64,000 bases of DNA from Halocaridina rubra (GCA_037179515.1 JAXCGZ010007617.1:41001-105000); one strand, 5' to 3'; shown: positions 11,165 to 24,061, counted from the first letter of the stretch. Translations and numbers: made by a program. Notes: generated from the sequence alone by a model not told the origin.

Positions 11165-12558
11165 TGTTGGGGGAATGGGGAGTTGTTAAGATTCTGTAAG
11201 GGGACTCAAAGTACTGAGCTCGGTTAAGAGCTTCTAAACAGACAGGATAGATATTTGTACTTGAACACCCCACCCGTATACCACTACTCGGTTACATGAA
11301 ACTCAGAATTCAACTTTCTTTTAATTTTGGAAATGCAATGACATTAAAAGAATTGGATAAAATTTTTTTTAAATTAAATTTTATAAAATGCTGCCTCAAA
11401 TCCTGGAGGTGGTGAGCACGATTTCGTTTCCCGGCACCACAGATGTATGCCAAGACTTTGGCCTCAACTCAACGATAACCTCTGTCACACAGGCAGGGTA
11501 GAATAGAGGACACTGCAATTGCAGAAACAGAAACGACACACTGTTAATAATGGGAAACTGAAAGCATGTGCACACATATTAGGGGTTTCCAATATTATTC
11601 TACTGGATAAAATATATTGGTTAGTTACAGCTAACCAGAAATATTTATGCTACCATAGTAGCATACAAAACCATTATTCTTTGCTGGTATTGCTGGTATT
11701 AAAGGAAAACAATTTATTCACAATAAATGAAGAATAAGCAAGACAAATACAGTACTGTATGTATTCCTTAAATTGTGGGCAACCACAAAATGTGCAATGC
11801 ATATTACTGATTTGCAATTAATATGGTAAAACACTCTATTTATGATAAAGGAAGTATCTACGAGATAAATACAGTATTCATTCACTTTTAGTTATCAAGA
11901 ACTGTTTGCAATGAAAAAAGGGGGGGGGGGCGGCAAAACCACCTTTTGAAGTATTTGCATTTTATAACTCAAGACACTTTATCCCCAACATATGAAGAAT
12001 TAGCAAGATGAATACAGTATGCGTTCATTAGATTGTGGTTAACAGGAAATATTTGCAAAGCCAACAGGGCAAAATTACCTTTTAATTGTTTGCAATTTAA
12101 CACGTTGGTTAAATGATTAATTATTTGCAGTTTATATAGCAAATAGCTTTATTCACGAGTTTTTTTTATGTAAAACACTTTATTTACAATGATAGAAAAG
12201 GGTGAAATGAAATTAGAATTTGTTAGGAGAAGGAATAGGGTTTTTTACGGGCTCATAACCAGTCTTCAGAGGATGAGATTTTCGTTTATCACATTCAATG
12301 AAAGAAACTTCTTAACAATGTATATCAGCTGTAATTTCCAGGTTAAGGAATTAACTTTGGCAATTGAAATTCCAGTTAGGTAATCTACAAAATTTTGTAT
12401 GTATGGGAATGGAATCTGAGAAAAAATCCGTAGGATTTAGCCAGTAACGAATGTAACTAATTCTCGAAAAACCAATTTGCTTGACCCACGAGCTTTACCA
12501 TACACTATCCCTCACCTTGCTTGAGCCAGATGAATTCCTGTGAAGATGCCACGTAAAT
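11165..12558 (-). repeat. 5' LTR of copy A (inner two-thirds only)
   Basis: It begins TGTTGGGGG, the complement of the CCCCCAACA LTR end, and matches 59,820-61,218 in reverse complement. The outer part, including the TATA region, is missing. At about 12,555-12,560 the sequence switches to plus-strand RT, with only a few shared bases (ATA/TA) at the join. Confidence 0.85.
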
Positions 12559-13534
12559 ATGGTCTATATCAGTTCAGGGTCATGCCTTTTGGTATGGTAA
12601 ATGCCCCTGGCTGCTTCAGCAGACCCATGAGGATAGTACTACAGGATCTCGACAATGTTTCGTGCTTCATAGACGACATCCTGGTGCATTCTCAGGATTG
12701 GTCATCACACCTCGAGACCCTCCGCAGAGTTCTCACTCGTCTGAACCAGCATGGACTTCATTTAAAGCCTTCCAAATGTGAGATCGGTTTCACACAATTG
12801 CAGTATCTCGGCCACGTGGTTGGAGAAGGAGTTATGTCCCCTTTACATGACAGGGTACAAGCTATTAAGGATATGGAGAAACCTGCTACTGTCACTCAAC
12901 TGAGATCATTCCTGGGTAGTGTCGGCTACTACCAACGGTTCATTCCACACTTTAATACTATCGCTGCCCCTTCGCAGCAAATGACCTCCTCGAAGCAAAG
13001 TAAATCCTCCCCTGTCCAATGGACAGATGAAGCGGAGAGAGCATTTTTCAAGCTCCGAGAAGCATTGGAGGGTGAGCCAGTATTACAACTGGTAAATCCT
13101 GATTTTCCATTTATCTTGCAGACCGACGCCTCAGACGAAGGCGTGGGTGCCGTGCTCTTGCAAGCCCGATCAGACAACTCAGCAGAAGTAGCTCCAGTGC
13201 AATATGCTAGCCGCAGGCTTCGCCCTGCAGAGCGAAATTACTCCACCGTGGAGAAGGAAGCTCTAGCTGCATATTGGGCCATAAAGAAATTTGAAGTCCA
13301 TCTGTATGGCCAACATTTTACACTGAGAACCGACCACCGACCTCTCCTATATTTACAGACTGCAGACAACTAAATCCTCGCCTGAGAAGGTGGGCACTTT
13401 ACCTGAATCTTTTCAAATTCAATTCCCAACATGTTCATGGCAAGGACAATGACCTTGTTGATCTACTAAGTCGACGGTCGTTACCCTCATATGAGGAAGC
13501 TGGTGCTGTTAGCCTAAATTTGACTAGTCGGTAA
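12559..13534 (+). pseudogene. RT C-terminal half plus RNase H of copy B
   Basis: The open part (to 13,373) reads YGLYQFRVMPFGMVNAPGCF, SCFIDDILVHS (intact active site), LKPSKCEIGFTQLQYLGHVV and SVGYYQRFIPHFNTIAAP. It then enters RNase H with FILQTDASDEGVGAVLLQ, YSTVEKEALAAYWAIKKF and TLRTDHRPLLYLQTAD. A one-base deletion after TAD (copy D reads DKLNPRLERW) shifts the frame. The remaining RNase H tail, ending in the stop at 13,532-13,534, is out of frame. These are the best-preserved RT palm and RNase H motifs of the family in this window, but the first half of RT is missing. Confidence 0.88.
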
Positions 13535-14172
13535 AGATTACTTCTCTAATGTGTTGTTTATTTTTTATGTTTATCTTTTATGTCTTTAATACTGTACTGT
13601 ACTTGTTTATTTTAGCGTACAAACGTTATTCCTAATGGAAGACGAAAAAGTTGAAGAATAATTTTTTGATTGTAGTTTTATATTTCCCTTTGTGGGACTC
13701 TGAAAGCCAGAACATGGCGGAAACCTTTTAGTTTATTGTTGAATAGCTGAAACTGTTATAAATCCAGTCGCCAATGTTAATGATGACGTGGTTCAAATTT
13801 TACATTTGCGTATACTGTATTTTTTTTTGTATATTATATTATTGCCTTCTTGCATGTGAAGCATTCATAAACTTAAATATTGATATTCACTTATATCTAA
13901 TTGTGATTTAATTTTCTTGAAATTTGAATTTGATCACATTTCTTTTATGTTTTGCATGTCATTTATTGTTTTGTTTACAAGACGTGTTCACTTTTCCTAA
14001 TAGTATGATATGTTCCAGTGGTGGATCCCATTCTTATTGTTCATTTGTTCTTTTCCATGAGAAGGATATCTCATCCCTCATAATAACACTGAAGTCACCG
14101 TAACTTCCTTTGTTCTTTTTTTGCCTCCTGTAGTAGAATTTTGCTAAATCAATATTCTCTAGAAAGGGCCTT
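13535..14172 (+). other. 3' untranslated region of copy B
   Basis: 638 bp that match 58,482-59,118 closely. It ends AGAAAGGGCCTTT before the LTR. No gene is supported here. Confidence 0.75.
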
Positions 14173-16074
14173 TGTGACAGAGTGTTTCGCTCAAAGTAAC
14201 CAAAGGCTGTTAGATGCCTTATTAATTAATTTAGTAACTTGACTGTTATTTTCTAACTAAAAAAATTAATTCCCACTTCTTGACTTTTGCAGATTATGAT
14301 TATTTGCAATTTATATTTTAGCTTATAGCTAATTTTAAATATACCTTATTTACTCTTCTTGTACGTGTAGAAGTATAGCCCCGATATAAAGGCTGCTCCT
14401 ATTTTCCGTCTGCTACGAGCCAAGAACATTCTGGAGATTGTTTACCAGTAACCTAACTTTTCATTATTATTCTCGTTTTATTTTATTTGCTTCTACTTGT
14501 TGCACCTAAAAATACTGTCTCTCCCTTGCATCTCTGCTATAAATGCCTGCCAGGGTCCACCACTAAAATAGTCCTTAAATTATATCAGAGCCAGTTACTG
14601 CTCTAGAAAATGTATCCTACAGATGAACTCACCAGTAGGGACAATGAGGCGTCCTCGATTGGCGCTCAACCATCGAAGAGGCAACATCTCGCCTGAGCAG
14701 TCTAAGTTTATTTCAAACCTTATTTACGTGGCATCTTCACAGGAATTCATCTAGCACAACAAGGTGAGGGATAGTGTATGGTAAAGCTCGTGGGTCAAGC
14801 AAATTGGTTTATTTTCGAGAATTAGTTACATTCGTTACTGGCTAAATCTAATGGATTTTATTCTCAGATTCCATTCCCATACACACGAAATTTTGTAGAT
14901 TACCAAGCTGGAATCTCACATGCCAAAGTTAATTCCTTAACCTGGAAATTACAGTTGATATACATTGCTAAGAAGTTTCTTTTCATTGAATGTGATAAAC
15001 GAAAATCTCATCCTCTGAAGACTGGTTATGAGCCCGTAAAAATCTATCTCTTTTCCTAAAAAATTCTAATTTCATTTCACCTCTTTCTATCATCGTAAAT
15101 GAAGTGTTTTACGTCAAAAACTCGTCAATAAAGCTATTTGCTATACAAATTGCAAATAATTAAAAGGTAATTGTACCCTGTTGGCTTTGCAAATATTTCC
15201 TGTTAACCACAATTTAATGAATGCATACCGTATTTATCTTGCTAATCCTTCATATGTTGGGGATAAAGTGTTTTGAGTTATAAGTTGCAAATACCTCGAA
15301 AGGTGGTTTTGCACCCTTTTTTTCATTGCAAAGTTCTTGATAACCAAAAGTGAATGAATATTGTAGTTATCTCGTAGATTCTTCCTTTATCCTAAATAGA
15401 GTGTTTTACCATATTAATTGTAAATCAGTAATAAGCATTGCAACTTTTGTGGTTGCCCACAATTTAAGGAATACATACAGTACTGTATTTGTCTTGCTTA
15501 TTCTTCATTTATTGTGAATATATTGTTTTCCTTTAAAACCAGTAAAGAATTAATGGTTTTGTATGCTATTATGGTAGCATAAATATTTCTGGTTAGCTGT
15601 GAATAACCAATATATTTTATCCAGTAGAATGACATTGGAAACTCATTATATGTGTGCTCATGCTTTCAGTTTCCCATTATAAACAGTGTGTCATTTCTGT
15701 TTCTGAAATTGCAGTGTCCTGTATTCTACTCTGCCTGTGTGACAGAGGTAATCGTCGAGTTGAGGCCAAAGTCTTGGCATACGTCCGTGGTGCCGGGAAA
15801 CGAAATCGTGCTCACCACCTCCAGGATTCGAGGCAGCATTTCATAAAATTTAATTTGAGAAATTTAATTCAATTCTTTTAATGTCATTGCATTTCCAAAA
15901 TTAAACGAACGTTGAATTCTGAGTTTCATTTAACCGACTAATGGTAATAGAGATGGGGTGTTCAAGTACAAATATCTGTCCTGTCTGTTTGTGAGCTCTT
16001 AATCGAGCTCGGTACTTTGAGTCCCCTTAGTAAAACAGAATCTTAACAACACTCTACCATCCTAACCCCCAACA
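14173..16074 (+). repeat. 3' LTR of copy B
   Basis: TGTGACAGAG...CCCCCAACA, about 1.9 kb. It is shorter than the 2.1-kb LTRs of copies C and D mainly because of a deletion after the TATA region (near 14,402). TATAAA lies at 14,385-14,390, 212 bp from the LTR start, so the position is shared with the other LTRs. Confidence 0.88.
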
Positions 16075-17498
16075 ATGAACATCTAAATCCATCAGCGCTT
16101 TGCATACCACTATGGCTGTAAGGTTGATGTTCTCTAAAACCGGCCCTTGAGCTTCTATCTCTGCAATCTGAGGGGGTGGGGTATTTTCTACTGTAAATAC
16201 TGACTGAAACTCCTTGTTCAATTCTTTGCAGATCTCTTCATCCATCTCAGTGATGCTTCCATACACTCTCTTTAGCCTTAAAACCTGTTCTTTTACCTTC
16301 AGTTTTCCTCTGATAAAGTTGTGGAAAAGCTTGGGATTTTCTTTAGCCTTCCTGGTGATGTCCCTCTCATAGTCTCTCTCTGCCTCTCTCCTTTTACTTA
16401 GGTAGTAATTTCTTGCTCTTTGGTAGGTTTGCCAGACATTTATGTTTTTTATCCTCATACCTTTTCCAGCATTTGTCTCTCCACTCCTTAGCTCTTTTAC
16501 TCTTATTATCGAACCATTTCTCTCTGGCATGAATTACACCTACTTTGGTGAAAGGTATGCAGCAATCTACTATCTTCCCATATTTCTCACAAAAGATGTC
16601 ATGCATATCTTGTACAGATTTGTTGTAAAATAAGCTTCTCCAGTCAATAACTGCAAAAAGCTCATTCATTTTGATGTAATCTCCTTTCGGATAGTTCCTC
16701 CTCATGTCCTCAGTGCCTCTACTCTCAGGCAGAATATCTTCAATGATATACTCCATCAACAATACACAGTGGTCACTCTTTCTAATTGGTGGTTCATACT
16801 CAATTTTTTCAATATTCAACACATTATCTGTGAATACTAGATTAAGTAGTGATGGCTCATCCCCACCCATAGCCCTCGTTGGTTCCATTACATGCTGGTG
16901 TAGGAAATTCTCTTGAACGCAATCTAGGAATCTTGCCCTGAATGAGTCCTCACTACTGTGTGGGTCAAGATTTATCCAATCTATCTCTTTATGATTAAAA
17001 TCTCCCATAATCAAATTCCTACATTATTTCTCCCGTGCCATGTTAACAACTGAGTTTATGACTTCAATAGTACCTATATGACTTTCCTCATAAACTTCAA
17101 GCTTATTCTGGTTCCTTGGTGGGTTATATACAACAGTTATTATAATGCTCTCTGACCCAGTATTTATGCGAGCAACAATATATTCCTTGAACTCACTTTC
17201 TATAACCAAGTTTATTTCTTCAACAAGAATCCTTTCAATTATGAGCAGTGCTATCCCTCCACCAGTCCTCACAGATCTTTCAACCCTTAATATTCTGAAG
17301 TCCTTAGGATAAACTGTGACACTGTTTATGTCCTAACTCAACTTAGTCTCTGTAATTGCTACTATATCTGCCTTACTGTTGTGAATCCTATCTTTTAATT
17401 CTACTGCCTTACCAGCTAATCCATCAGCATTTGTGTATAACAATCTTAATGAGGCCCCATCCCCTGATCTTCTGTCATTATCTTCTTTATCTCCCCAA
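16075..17498 (-). mobile_element. CR1/L2-type LINE fragment A1 (endonuclease and linker)
   Basis: Minus-strand frames cover the N-terminal half of LINE ORF2. RLLYTNADGLAGKAVELKDR (near 17,400) starts the endonuclease. IIMGDFNHKEIDW (near 17,014) and RKSDHCVLLMEYI carry the GDFN and SDH endonuclease motifs. The linker FDNKSKRAKEWRDKCWKRY and KENPKLFHNFIRGKLKV lead towards RT. It stops at the codons for LMDLDVH, where the LTR of copy B begins. Stops and frameshifts break it into at least three frames (17,333-17,590; 17,024-17,272; 16,054-17,014). Confidence 0.85.
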
Positions 17499-18844
17499 AA
17501 GTTCGTATCTCCCCGTCTCCTGATCGGTTCCATTTTATACTTAGTGATACTTATTATACCTGTCCTTAAAACTATGGATTGAGATAGCATTAACTACCTG
17601 CTCGCTTAGCCAATTCCAATTATCTACTACTCTTACACTGAAAATGTATTTCCTTACATCCTGCAAAGAAGTTTTTCTTACGAAGCTTCAAACTATGACC
17701 TCTAGTTCTAGAGCCATCCATATCAAAATATCAATCCCTATCCACTCTATCATAACCATGAAGGAATTTAAAGACTGTCACCATATCCCCCCTCAATCTT
17801 CTAGCTTCGAGTGATGTTTACTAATTCCCGCAACCTCTCATCATAGCTGATATTACGTATTTCTGCCACCAGTTTCATGGCATGTCTTTGAACTTTTTCA
17901 AGCTTAGCTAAGTGCTTTTTCAGGTACGGATTCCAAAAGGGTGTTGCATATTCAAGTTTTGTTCTCACATAGGTTACATAAATATTTCTGAACATTTCCT
18001 TGTCCATGTGCATGAAGCCTACCCTTACATTTGATAAGAATACATATGCTGCCCATACTATGCCATATATATGTATTTGTGGGGACAAATCTGCCAGTAT
18101 GTTTACTTCTAGATCTTTCTCATTTTCTGTCTCTTGAAGTTAAACTCCAGCCATAGAGTAGTCAAGCTTGGGCCTTCTTGCACTTGTACCCATTCTCATT
18201 ACCTTACATTTTGAAGTATTGAATATCATTAATCACTTTTATGACCATTCATGCAGACTATTTAGATCTTCCTGAAGTTCTCTACCATTGTTCTCGTTTC
18301 TTACTTTCTTCACAATCTTTGCATCATCTGCAAACATATTCATGAATGAATTTACAGACTCTGGTAGGTCATTTACATATACAAGGAACGAAAGTGGACC
18401 TAAAACTGAACCCTGTGGAACACCACTACTAACCCTTCTCAATTCAGACACTGAGTGTATTACTCTAACCCACTGTTCCCTTCCTTCTAAGTAAGTTTTT
18501 ATCCATTCCAATACTTTTCCACCTATTCTCACAATAGCTTGCAGCTTCCTAATAAGTCTCCCATGTGGGACAGTGTCAAATGCTTTCTGGAAGTCTAGGA
18601 ATGTGCAATCTGCCCAGTCCTCTCTTTAGTGTAAGATTCGGCTTACCTCATCATAAAATTCTAATAAGTTTGTTACTGTTGATCTACCTTCTCAGAAGCC
18701 AGGTTGTCTCTCTGACAATAAGTTGAAGGATTCCAAGTGAAGAAAGACATGTTTCCTTAGTAATTTCTCCGTAACCGTGCAAACTATGCTGGTCAAGGAA
18801 AGTGGTCTGTAGTTAAGAGCCGTATCCCTCCGTCCCTTTTTGTA
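17499..18844 (-). mobile_element. LINE fragment A2 (RT and 3' end)
   Basis: The 3' half of the same LINE on the minus strand. RT pieces include SVTEKLLRKHVFLHLESFN-like sequence (near 18,760), RRVSSGVPQGSVLGPL and NMFADDAKIVKKV (FADD box, near 18,330). The C-terminal region has YVRTKLEYATPFWNPYLKKH (near 17,930). The 3' end starts at about 17,499 in the CGTATCTCCCCGTCTCC region and lacks the usual terminal 14-bp repeats. It is badly frame-broken. Confidence 0.82.
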
Positions 18845-20393
18845 TGTGATTCCCCAATTATGATTATATGTGTTTACGGGAAAGAGCCCAAAGCTCGTAT
18901 CTTCCCATTTCCTGATCGGTTCCATTTTATACTTAGTGATACTTATCATACCTGTCCTTAAAACTATGGATTGAGATAGCATTAACTACCTCCTCGCTTA
19001 GCCAATTCCAATTATCAACTACTCTTACACTGAGAAAGTATTTTTTTACATCCTGCAAAGATGTTTTCTTACAAAGCTTCAAGCTCTGACCTCTAGTTGT
19101 TGATCCAGCCATATCAAGATAGCGATCTCTATCCACTCTATCATAACCATTTAGGAATTTAAAGGCTGTCACCATATTCCCCATCAATCTTCTAGCTTCG
19201 AGTGATGGTAAGTCTAATTCCCTCAGCCTCTCATCATAACTGAGATTGCGTATTTCTCGCACCAGTTTCATTTAATGTCTTTGAACTTTTTCAAGCTTAG
19301 CTATGTGCTTTTTCAAGTGCGGATTCCAAGAGTGGGCTGCATAATTTAGTTTTGGCCTCACATAGGTTACATAAATATTTCTGAACATTTCCTTGTCCAT
19401 GTGCCTAAAGGCTACCCTTACATTTGATAAGAATGCATATGCTGCCCTTACTATGAAGTTAATATGTATTTCTGGAGACAAATATGCCAGTATGTTTACT
19501 CCTAGATCTCTCTTATTTTCTGTCTCTTGAAGTTGTACTCCAGCCACCAAGTAGTCAAGCTTGGGCCTTCTTGCACTTGTACCCATTCTCATTACCTTAC
19601 ATTTTTAAGAGTTGAATTTCATTACCCACTTTTCTGACCACTCATGCAGATTATTTAGATCTTCCTAAAGTTCTCTACCATTGTTCTCGTTTCCTACTTT
19701 CTTCACAATCTTTGCATCATCTGCAAACATATTCATGAATGAATTTACAGACTCTGGTAGGTCATTTACATATACAAGGAACAAAAGTGGCCCTAAAACT
19801 GAACCCTGTGGAACTCCACTACTAACTCTTCTCCATTCAGACACTGCTTGTCTTACTCTAACTCTCTGTTCTCTTCCTTCTAAGTAAGTTTTTATCCATT
19901 CCAAGATATTCCCTCCTATTCTACCCATTCCTTGTAGCTTCCTAATAAGTCTCCCATGTGGAACAGTGTCTGACGCTTTCTGGAAGTCTAGGAATATGCA
20001 ATTTGCACAGCCCTCTCTTTCCTGTAAGATTTGGCTTACCTCATCATAAAATTCTAATAAGTTTGTTACTGTTGATCTAACTTCTCTGAGGCCATGTTGC
20101 CTCCCTGACAAAAAGTTGAAGGATTCCATGTGAAGAGAGATATGTTTCCTTAGTAGTTTCTCCATAACTTTGCAAACTATGCTGGTCAAGGAAATTGGTC
20201 TATAGTTTAGAGCCATATCCCCCCTTCCCATTTTGAAGATAGGTATCACGTTTGCTTGTTTCCTGCATCTTGGAATCTCCCCTGACTCTAGTGACTTTTT
20301 AAATATGATACTTAGTGCCACTGATATTGAGTTTGTGTATTGTTTATGTACATGAGGGGATATATCATCAGGACCTGTTGCTTTATGGACATC
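18845..20393 (-). mobile_element. LINE fragment A3 (RT and 3' end)
   Basis: Another 3' half. ORFs at 19,665-20,321 (MALSIIFKKSLESGEIPRC, RRVSSGVPQGSVLGPLLFL, FADDAKIVKKV), 19,272-19,592 and 18,933-19,271 cover RT palm to C-terminus. The 3' end (18,845-18,880) keeps a degenerate form of the terminal repeat ATTACCTAATTGTG. Its 5' end stops at the LINE site ATGGACATC, directly against the isolated LTR (copy C). Confidence 0.84.
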
Positions 20394-22486
20394 TGTTGGG
20401 GAAATGATAGAGAGTTGTTAAGATTCTGTTTTACTAAGGGGACTTAAAGTACTGAGCTCGGTTAAAAGCTCACAAACAGACAGGACAGATATTTGCACTT
20501 GAACACCCCACCTGTATACCACTACTCGATTAAATGAAACTCAGAATTTAACTTTCTTTTAATTTTGGAAATGCAATGACATTAAAAGAATTTAATTACA
20601 TTTTTTAAATTAAATTTTATGAAATGCTCCCTCGAATCTCGGAGGTGGTGAGCACGATTTTGTTTCCCGGTTCCGCAGATGTATGCCAAGACTTTGACCT
20701 CAACTCGACGATTACCTCTGTCACACAGGCAGAGTAGAATACAGGACACTGCAATTGCAGAAACAGAAACAACAAACTGTTAATAATGGGAAACTAAAAG
20801 CATGAGCACACATATAATGAGTTTCCAATATTATTTTACTGGATGAAAATATATTGGTTAGTCACAGCTAACTAGAAATATTTATGCTACCATAATAGCA
20901 TACAAAACTATTAATTATTTGCTGGTATTAGAGGAAAACAATTTATTCAAAATAAATAAAGAATAAGCAAGACAAATACAGTACTGTATGTATACCTTAA
21001 ATTGTGGGCAACCACAAAAGTTGCAATGCTTATTACTGATTTTCAATTAATATGGTAAAACACTCTATTTAGGATAAAGGAAGAATCTACGAGATAAATA
21101 CAGTATTCATTCACTTTTGGTTATCAAAAACTGTTTGCAATGAAAAAGGGGGGCAAAACCACCTATGGAAGTATTTGCAACTTATAACTCAAAATACTTT
21201 ATCCCCAACATATGAAGAATTAGCAAGATAAATACGGTATGCATTCATTAAATTGTGGTTTACAGGAAATATTTGCAAAACAAACAGGGTAAAATTACCT
21301 TTTAATTATTTGCAGTTTAACACGTTAGTTAAATGATTAATTATTTGCAATTTATATAGCAAATAGCTTTATTCACGAGTTTTTGACGTAAAACACTTTA
21401 TTTACGATGATAGAAAGGGGTGAAATGAAATTAGAATTTATTTGGAGAAGGGATAGATTTTTACGGGTTCATAACCAGTCTTCAGAGGATGAGATTTTCG
21501 TTTATCACATTCAATGAAAAGAAACTTCTTAGCAATGTATATCAGCTGTAATTTCCAGGCTAAGGTTAAGGAATTAACTTTGGCAAGTGAGATTCCAGTT
21601 AGGTAATTTACAAAATTTCGTTTGTATGGGAATGGAATCTGAGAAAAAATTCGTAGGATTTAGCCAGTAACGAATGTAACTAATTCTCGAAAAAACAATT
21701 TGCATGACCCCCGAGCTTTACCATACACTATCCCTCACCTTGTTTGTGCCAGATGAATTCCTGTGAAGATGCCACGTAAATAAGGTTGAAATAAACTTGA
21801 CTGGTGAGGCGAGATGCTGCCTCTGGGATGTTTGGCTGCCAAATGAGCGCGCTTCATTGTCACTCCTGGTGACATTTGGTAGGATATATTTCTAGAGCAG
21901 TAACTGGCTCTTACATCATTTAAGGACTACTTTAGTGGTGGTTCCTGGCAGGCAATTATATCAGAGATGAAAGGGAGAGACAGTATTTTAGGTGCAACAA
22001 GTGGAAGCAAATAAAATAAAACGAGAATAATAATGGAATGTTTGGTTACATGTTAACAATCTCTAGAACATTCTTGTATTGTAGGAGATGGAATTTAAGT
22101 ACTCAAATAATAAAGAAGCTACTGATATATATCTAGACAGGATAATGACATAACACCAAGGTCAAATTTATAACAAAATTATCAGCAAGAGCTATTCTAT
22201 CATAAGAAAATTGTAAACAAAACGTATCTGATAGGTTCACTGAAAAGGTGGAAAGGTAGGAGCAGCCTTTATATCGGGACTCTGCTTCTACACCTACTGG
22301 AATAGTAAATAAAATATATTTAAAATTAGCTATAAGCTAAGATTTAAATTGCAAATAATCATAATCTGCAAAAGTTAAGAAGTGGGAATTATTTTTTAAG
22401 TTAGAAAAATGAGAGTTAAGTTACAAAATTAACTAACAAGAGCATCTAACAGCCTCTGGTGACTTTGAGCGAAACACTATGTCACA
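20394..22486 (-). repeat. Isolated LTR of the Gmr1-like family (copy C)
   Basis: A complete 2,093-bp LTR: TGTTGGGG at the left (complement of the CCCCAACA end) and GTCACA at 22,481-22,486 (complement of TGTGAC). TATAAA lies on the minus strand at 22,268-22,273. No internal region adjoins it. I found no 5-bp target duplication: the flanks are ACATC and CTTTC. It may be a solo LTR or a rearranged remnant. Confidence 0.88.
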
Positions 22487-24004
22487 CTTTCCTTTTAGCC
22501 ATTGCTTGCAGCTTCCTAATAAGTTTCCCATGTGGAACAGTGTCAAGCGTTTTCTGGAAGTCTAGGAATATGCAATCAGTCCAGCCCTCTCTTTCCTGTA
22601 AGATTCGGTTTACCTCTTCATAAAATTATAATAAGTTTGTTACTGTTGATCTACCTTCTCTGAAGCCATGGTGCCTCACTGACAAAAAGTTGAAGGATTC
22701 CAAGTGAATTTGGATATGTTTCCTTAGTAGTTTCTCCATAACTTTGCAAACTATGCTGGTCAAGGAAACTGAACTATAGTTTAGAGCTGTATCCCTCCTT
22801 CCCTTTTTGAAGATAGGTATCACGTTTGCTTGTTTCCAGCATCTTGGAATCTCCCCTCACTCTAGCGACATTTTAAATATGATACTTATTGCCACTGATA
22901 TTGAGTTTGTGCATTTATTATGTACATGAGGGGATATATCATCAGGTCCTGTCGCTTTATGAACATTTAACTCCATCAGCGCTTTGCATACCTCTGTGGC
23001 TGTAAGGTTGATGTTCTCTAATACCGGCCCTTGAGCTTCTATCTCTGCAATCTGAGGGGGTATGGTATTTTCTACTGTAAATACTGACTGAAACTCCTTG
23101 TCCAGTTCTTTGGAGATCTCTTCATCCATCTCAGTGATGCTTCCATCCACTCTCTTAAGCCTTAAAACCTGTTCTTTTGCCTTTAGTTTTCTTCTGATAA
23201 AGCTGTGGAAAAGGTTGTGATTTTCTTTAGCCTTCTTGGTGATGTCCCTCTCATAGTCTCTCTCTGCCTCTCTTCTTTTACTTAGGTAATCATTTCTTGC
23301 ACTTTTGTAGGTTTGCCAGGCATTTATGTTTTTTCACCTCCTATACCTTTTCCAGCATTTGTCTCTCCACTCCTTAGCTCTTTTACACTCATAATCGAAA
23401 TATTTCTCTCTGGCATGAATTACACAAAAGATGTCATACATTTCTTGTTCAGATTTGTTGTAAAATAAGGTTCTGTAGTCAATAACTGTAACAAGCTCAT
23501 TCATTTTGATGTAATCTCCTTTCAGATAGTTCTTCCTCATGTTCTCAGTGCGTCTACGCTCAGGCAGAATATCCTCAGTGATATGCTCCATCAACAACAC
23601 ACAGTGGTCACTCTTTCTAATTGGTGGTTCATACTCAATATTTTTCAATATCCAACACATTATTTGTGAATACTAGATCAAGTAGTGATGGCTCATCGCC
23701 AATTCTGGCCCTCGTTGGTTCCATTACATGTTGGTGTAGGAAATTCCCTTGTACGCAATCTAGGAATCTTGCCCCGAATGAGTCCTCACCACTATGTGGG
23801 TCAAGGGGTATGCAATCTATCTCTTTATTATTAAAATCTCCAATAATCAAAATCCTACATTTTCTCTCCCATGCCATGTTAACAACTGACTTTATGACTT
23901 CAATAGTACCCATATGACTTTCCTCATAAACTTCTAGCCTATGTTGGTTCCTTAGTGGGTTATATACAACAGTTATTATAATGCTCTCTGACCCAGTATT
24001 TATG
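22487..24004 (-). mobile_element. LINE fragment B (endonuclease to RT)
   Basis: Minus-strand frames: endonuclease IIIGDFNNKEIDCIPL (ORF 23,635-24,015), RKSDHCVLLMEHITED (23,334-23,660), linker VDGSITEMDEEISKELDKEF (22,857-23,150) and RT start KGRRDTALNYSSVSLTSIV (22,626-22,823). It is truncated at both ends: at 24,004 after GSESII sequence, and at about 22,487 in RT beside the LTR of copy C. Confidence 0.83.
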
Positions 24005-24030
24005 TATATATGCATGTAGGTGTGTGAATG
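24005..24030. other. Short spacer between LINE B and LINE C
   Basis: 26 bp of TATATG/TGTGTG-rich sequence between the truncated end of LINE B and the terminal repeats of LINE C. It may be a remnant of the target or of a short microsatellite. Confidence 0.5.
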
Positions 24031-24061
24031 TGATTACCTAATTGTGATTACCTAATTGTGT

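Larger units (their letters stand above)
1..12558 (-). mobile_element. Gmr1-like Ty3/gypsy LTR retrotransposon, copy A (interrupted, cut at window edge)
   Basis: Read on the minus strand, the order is partial 5' LTR (12,558-11,165), tRNA-Lys primer site, gag (from 10,046), protease, integrase, RT, RNase H (ending 1,517), 3' untranslated part and 3' LTR (from 894, running off the window). Gag is split by a 3.8-kb Mag-type element. The 5' LTR is cut at 12,558, where the sequence switches to plus-strand RT of copy B. Several stops and frameshifts make it a decayed copy. Having integrase before RT is the Gmr1-type order. Boundaries come from eye alignment to copy D (40,975-61,218). Confidence 0.85.
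12559..16074 (+). mobile_element. Gmr1-like LTR element, copy B (3' fragment)
   Basis: A plus-strand fragment of the same family as copies A and D: RT from the YGLYQFRVMPFGM motif onward, RNase H, 3' untranslated region and 3' LTR. Its left end is the inverted junction with copy A, so protease, integrase and gag are absent. Its right end (AACA, 16,071-16,074) abuts a LINE fragment. Confidence 0.85.

Noticed and set aside
11915..11935. G-run near 11,920 as a quadruplex or regulatory site
   Set aside because: A single run of about ten G in one LTR copy. The other LTRs have T-runs or shorter runs there, so it looks like slippage.
12189..12383. 64-residue plus-strand frame within the LTR
   Set aside because: Antisense to the LTR, no recognisable domain, and not kept open in the other LTR copies.
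20394..22486. Solo LTR formed by recombination, with target duplication
   Set aside because: Flanking 5-mers ACATC and CTTTC do not match and the flanking LINE pieces are not contiguous, so a simple solo LTR is not demonstrated.
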